Below, piece after piece: positions 5,957 through 6,487 of a stretch of 6,487 bases of DNA. Each line of letters starts with the position of its first letter. The stretch's first letter is position 1. The notes under the pieces are model-generated. The model ran no database searches, was not told where the DNA came from, and saw only the letters and a program-made list of their open reading frames with translations. Origin of the DNA: Deltaproteobacteria bacterium (GTDB taxonomy: Bacteria; Myxococcota; XYA12-FULL-58-9; JAUUZB01); contig JAUUZB010000247.1 of NCBI GenBank assembly GCA_030590185.1, positions 1 to 6,487 on the forward strand, given 5' to 3'. The translations under genes and the position numbers were made by a program.

Positions 5957-6487
5957 ATGCGTCATAGCCTCTGGCTCCTCGCCCTGGGGTCGATCGCCTG
6001 CGGTGGCGACTCGATCACCCTCATCGCCGATCCGACCGTCATCGAAGCGGATGGTATGACCATCGTGGAGCTCACCGCTGAGGTGCAGTTCCGCGGTGGC
6101 GCCCTCGCCGACGGCAAGGATGTCTACTTCACCACCGATGAGCTGCTGCTGTTCGATACCTACGAGGACACCATCGCGGACGCCGTGGACGGGAGGCCGG
6201 TTGGGGAGACCGAGGTCTCGGTCGACTCGCGGGGGGGCGTGGCCCGGGCCTATATGATCGCGCCCACCGAGGGGATGACCTTGAGCGTCATCGCGAGCTA
6301 CACCACGGTCAACAAGGATGTGCTCTCGGCGGAGTTGATCTTCGAGGTGGCGCCACCACCGTTGATCGCCAACGGCATCGTCACCGATGAGACCGACATC
6401 ACCCCGGAGTCCATGCTCAGCTTTCGGTGTGAGCGGCGCAACATCGGCGCCCTGATCGTGCCCCGGCCCGAGATCCGGGTGAGCTGC
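5957..6487 (+). CDS. Lipoprotein with bacterial Ig-like (Big_1-type) domain, 3' end outside window
   Basis: The frame is open from the ATG at 5957 to the window edge (177 codons, no stop), so the C-terminus is missing. MRHSLWLLALGSIACGGDS is a short lipoprotein signal peptide: hydrophobic core, then SIAC with Cys15 as the lipidation site and a flexible GGDS after it. Gly/Asp after the Cys would allow outer-membrane or surface placement. Residues about 20-117 follow the invasin/intimin Big_1 Ig pattern: a strand ending in ADPTVIEADG, then TIVELTAEVQ, DGKDVYFTT, RGGVARAYMIAP, and a closing LSVIASYTT. A second segment begins after APPPLIANG (about 133-140), with ITPESMLSFRCERRNIG and Cys158/Cys177. 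Such domains serve as rigid stalks in surface proteins; partner and role here are unknown. No ribosome binding site is evident. A TTG at 5948 in the same frame would add only three residues. Confidence 0.8.
   Translation, partial: MRHSLWLLALGSIACGGDSITLIADPTVIEADGMTIVELTAEVQFRGGALADGKDVYFTTDELLLFDTYEDTIADAVDGRPVGETEVSVDSRGGVARAYMIAPTEGMTLSVIASYTTVNKDVLSAELIFEVAPPPLIANGIVTDETDITPESMLSFRCERRNIGALIVPRPEIRVSC

Overview
The window is GC-rich DNA, densely packed with genes that all lie on the + strand. It reads as a chromosomal segment of a Gram-negative bacterium. A deltaproteobacterial or myxobacterial-type lineage is my best guess, from the high GC, the secreted PQQ-type propeller, the Ig-like lipoprotein and the weak Shine-Dalgarno sites. 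This placement is inference; no rRNA or other marker is present.

Left part (1-3413): two genes of the glycine cleavage system. gcvH (lipoyl carrier H protein, 97-471) is followed after 59 bases by a full-length, single-chain gcvP (PLP-dependent glycine decarboxylase P protein, 531-3413). P decarboxylates glycine and passes the aminomethyl group to the lipoyl arm of H. The T and L proteins are not in the window. The sequences before gcvH and before gcvP both carry C-rich tracts whose complement fits a G-quadruplex motif; the second is a perfect heptamer repeat.

Middle part (3404-5334): an exported PQQ-like beta-propeller protein starts inside the last codons of gcvP. A small protein with a C-terminal membrane anchor then overlaps the propeller stop codon (GTGA). 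The overlaps suggest these two are co-transcribed with gcvHP, although nothing links their function to glycine metabolism. The propeller/small-protein junction is rich in palindromes.

Right part (5335-6487): a 72-base gap holds a perfect TATAAT, two inverted repeats and a good ribosome binding site. These drive a 173-residue, glutamine-rich, probably disordered or coiled-coil protein of unknown function. It is followed closely by the start of a lipoprotein with an invasin-type (Big_1-like) Ig domain, which runs off the window.

I found no RNA genes, insertion sequences, CRISPR arrays, phage genes or defence genes. The part with the most unexplained content is 4892-6487: palindromes, the glutamine-rich protein with its own promoter, and the lipoprotein.
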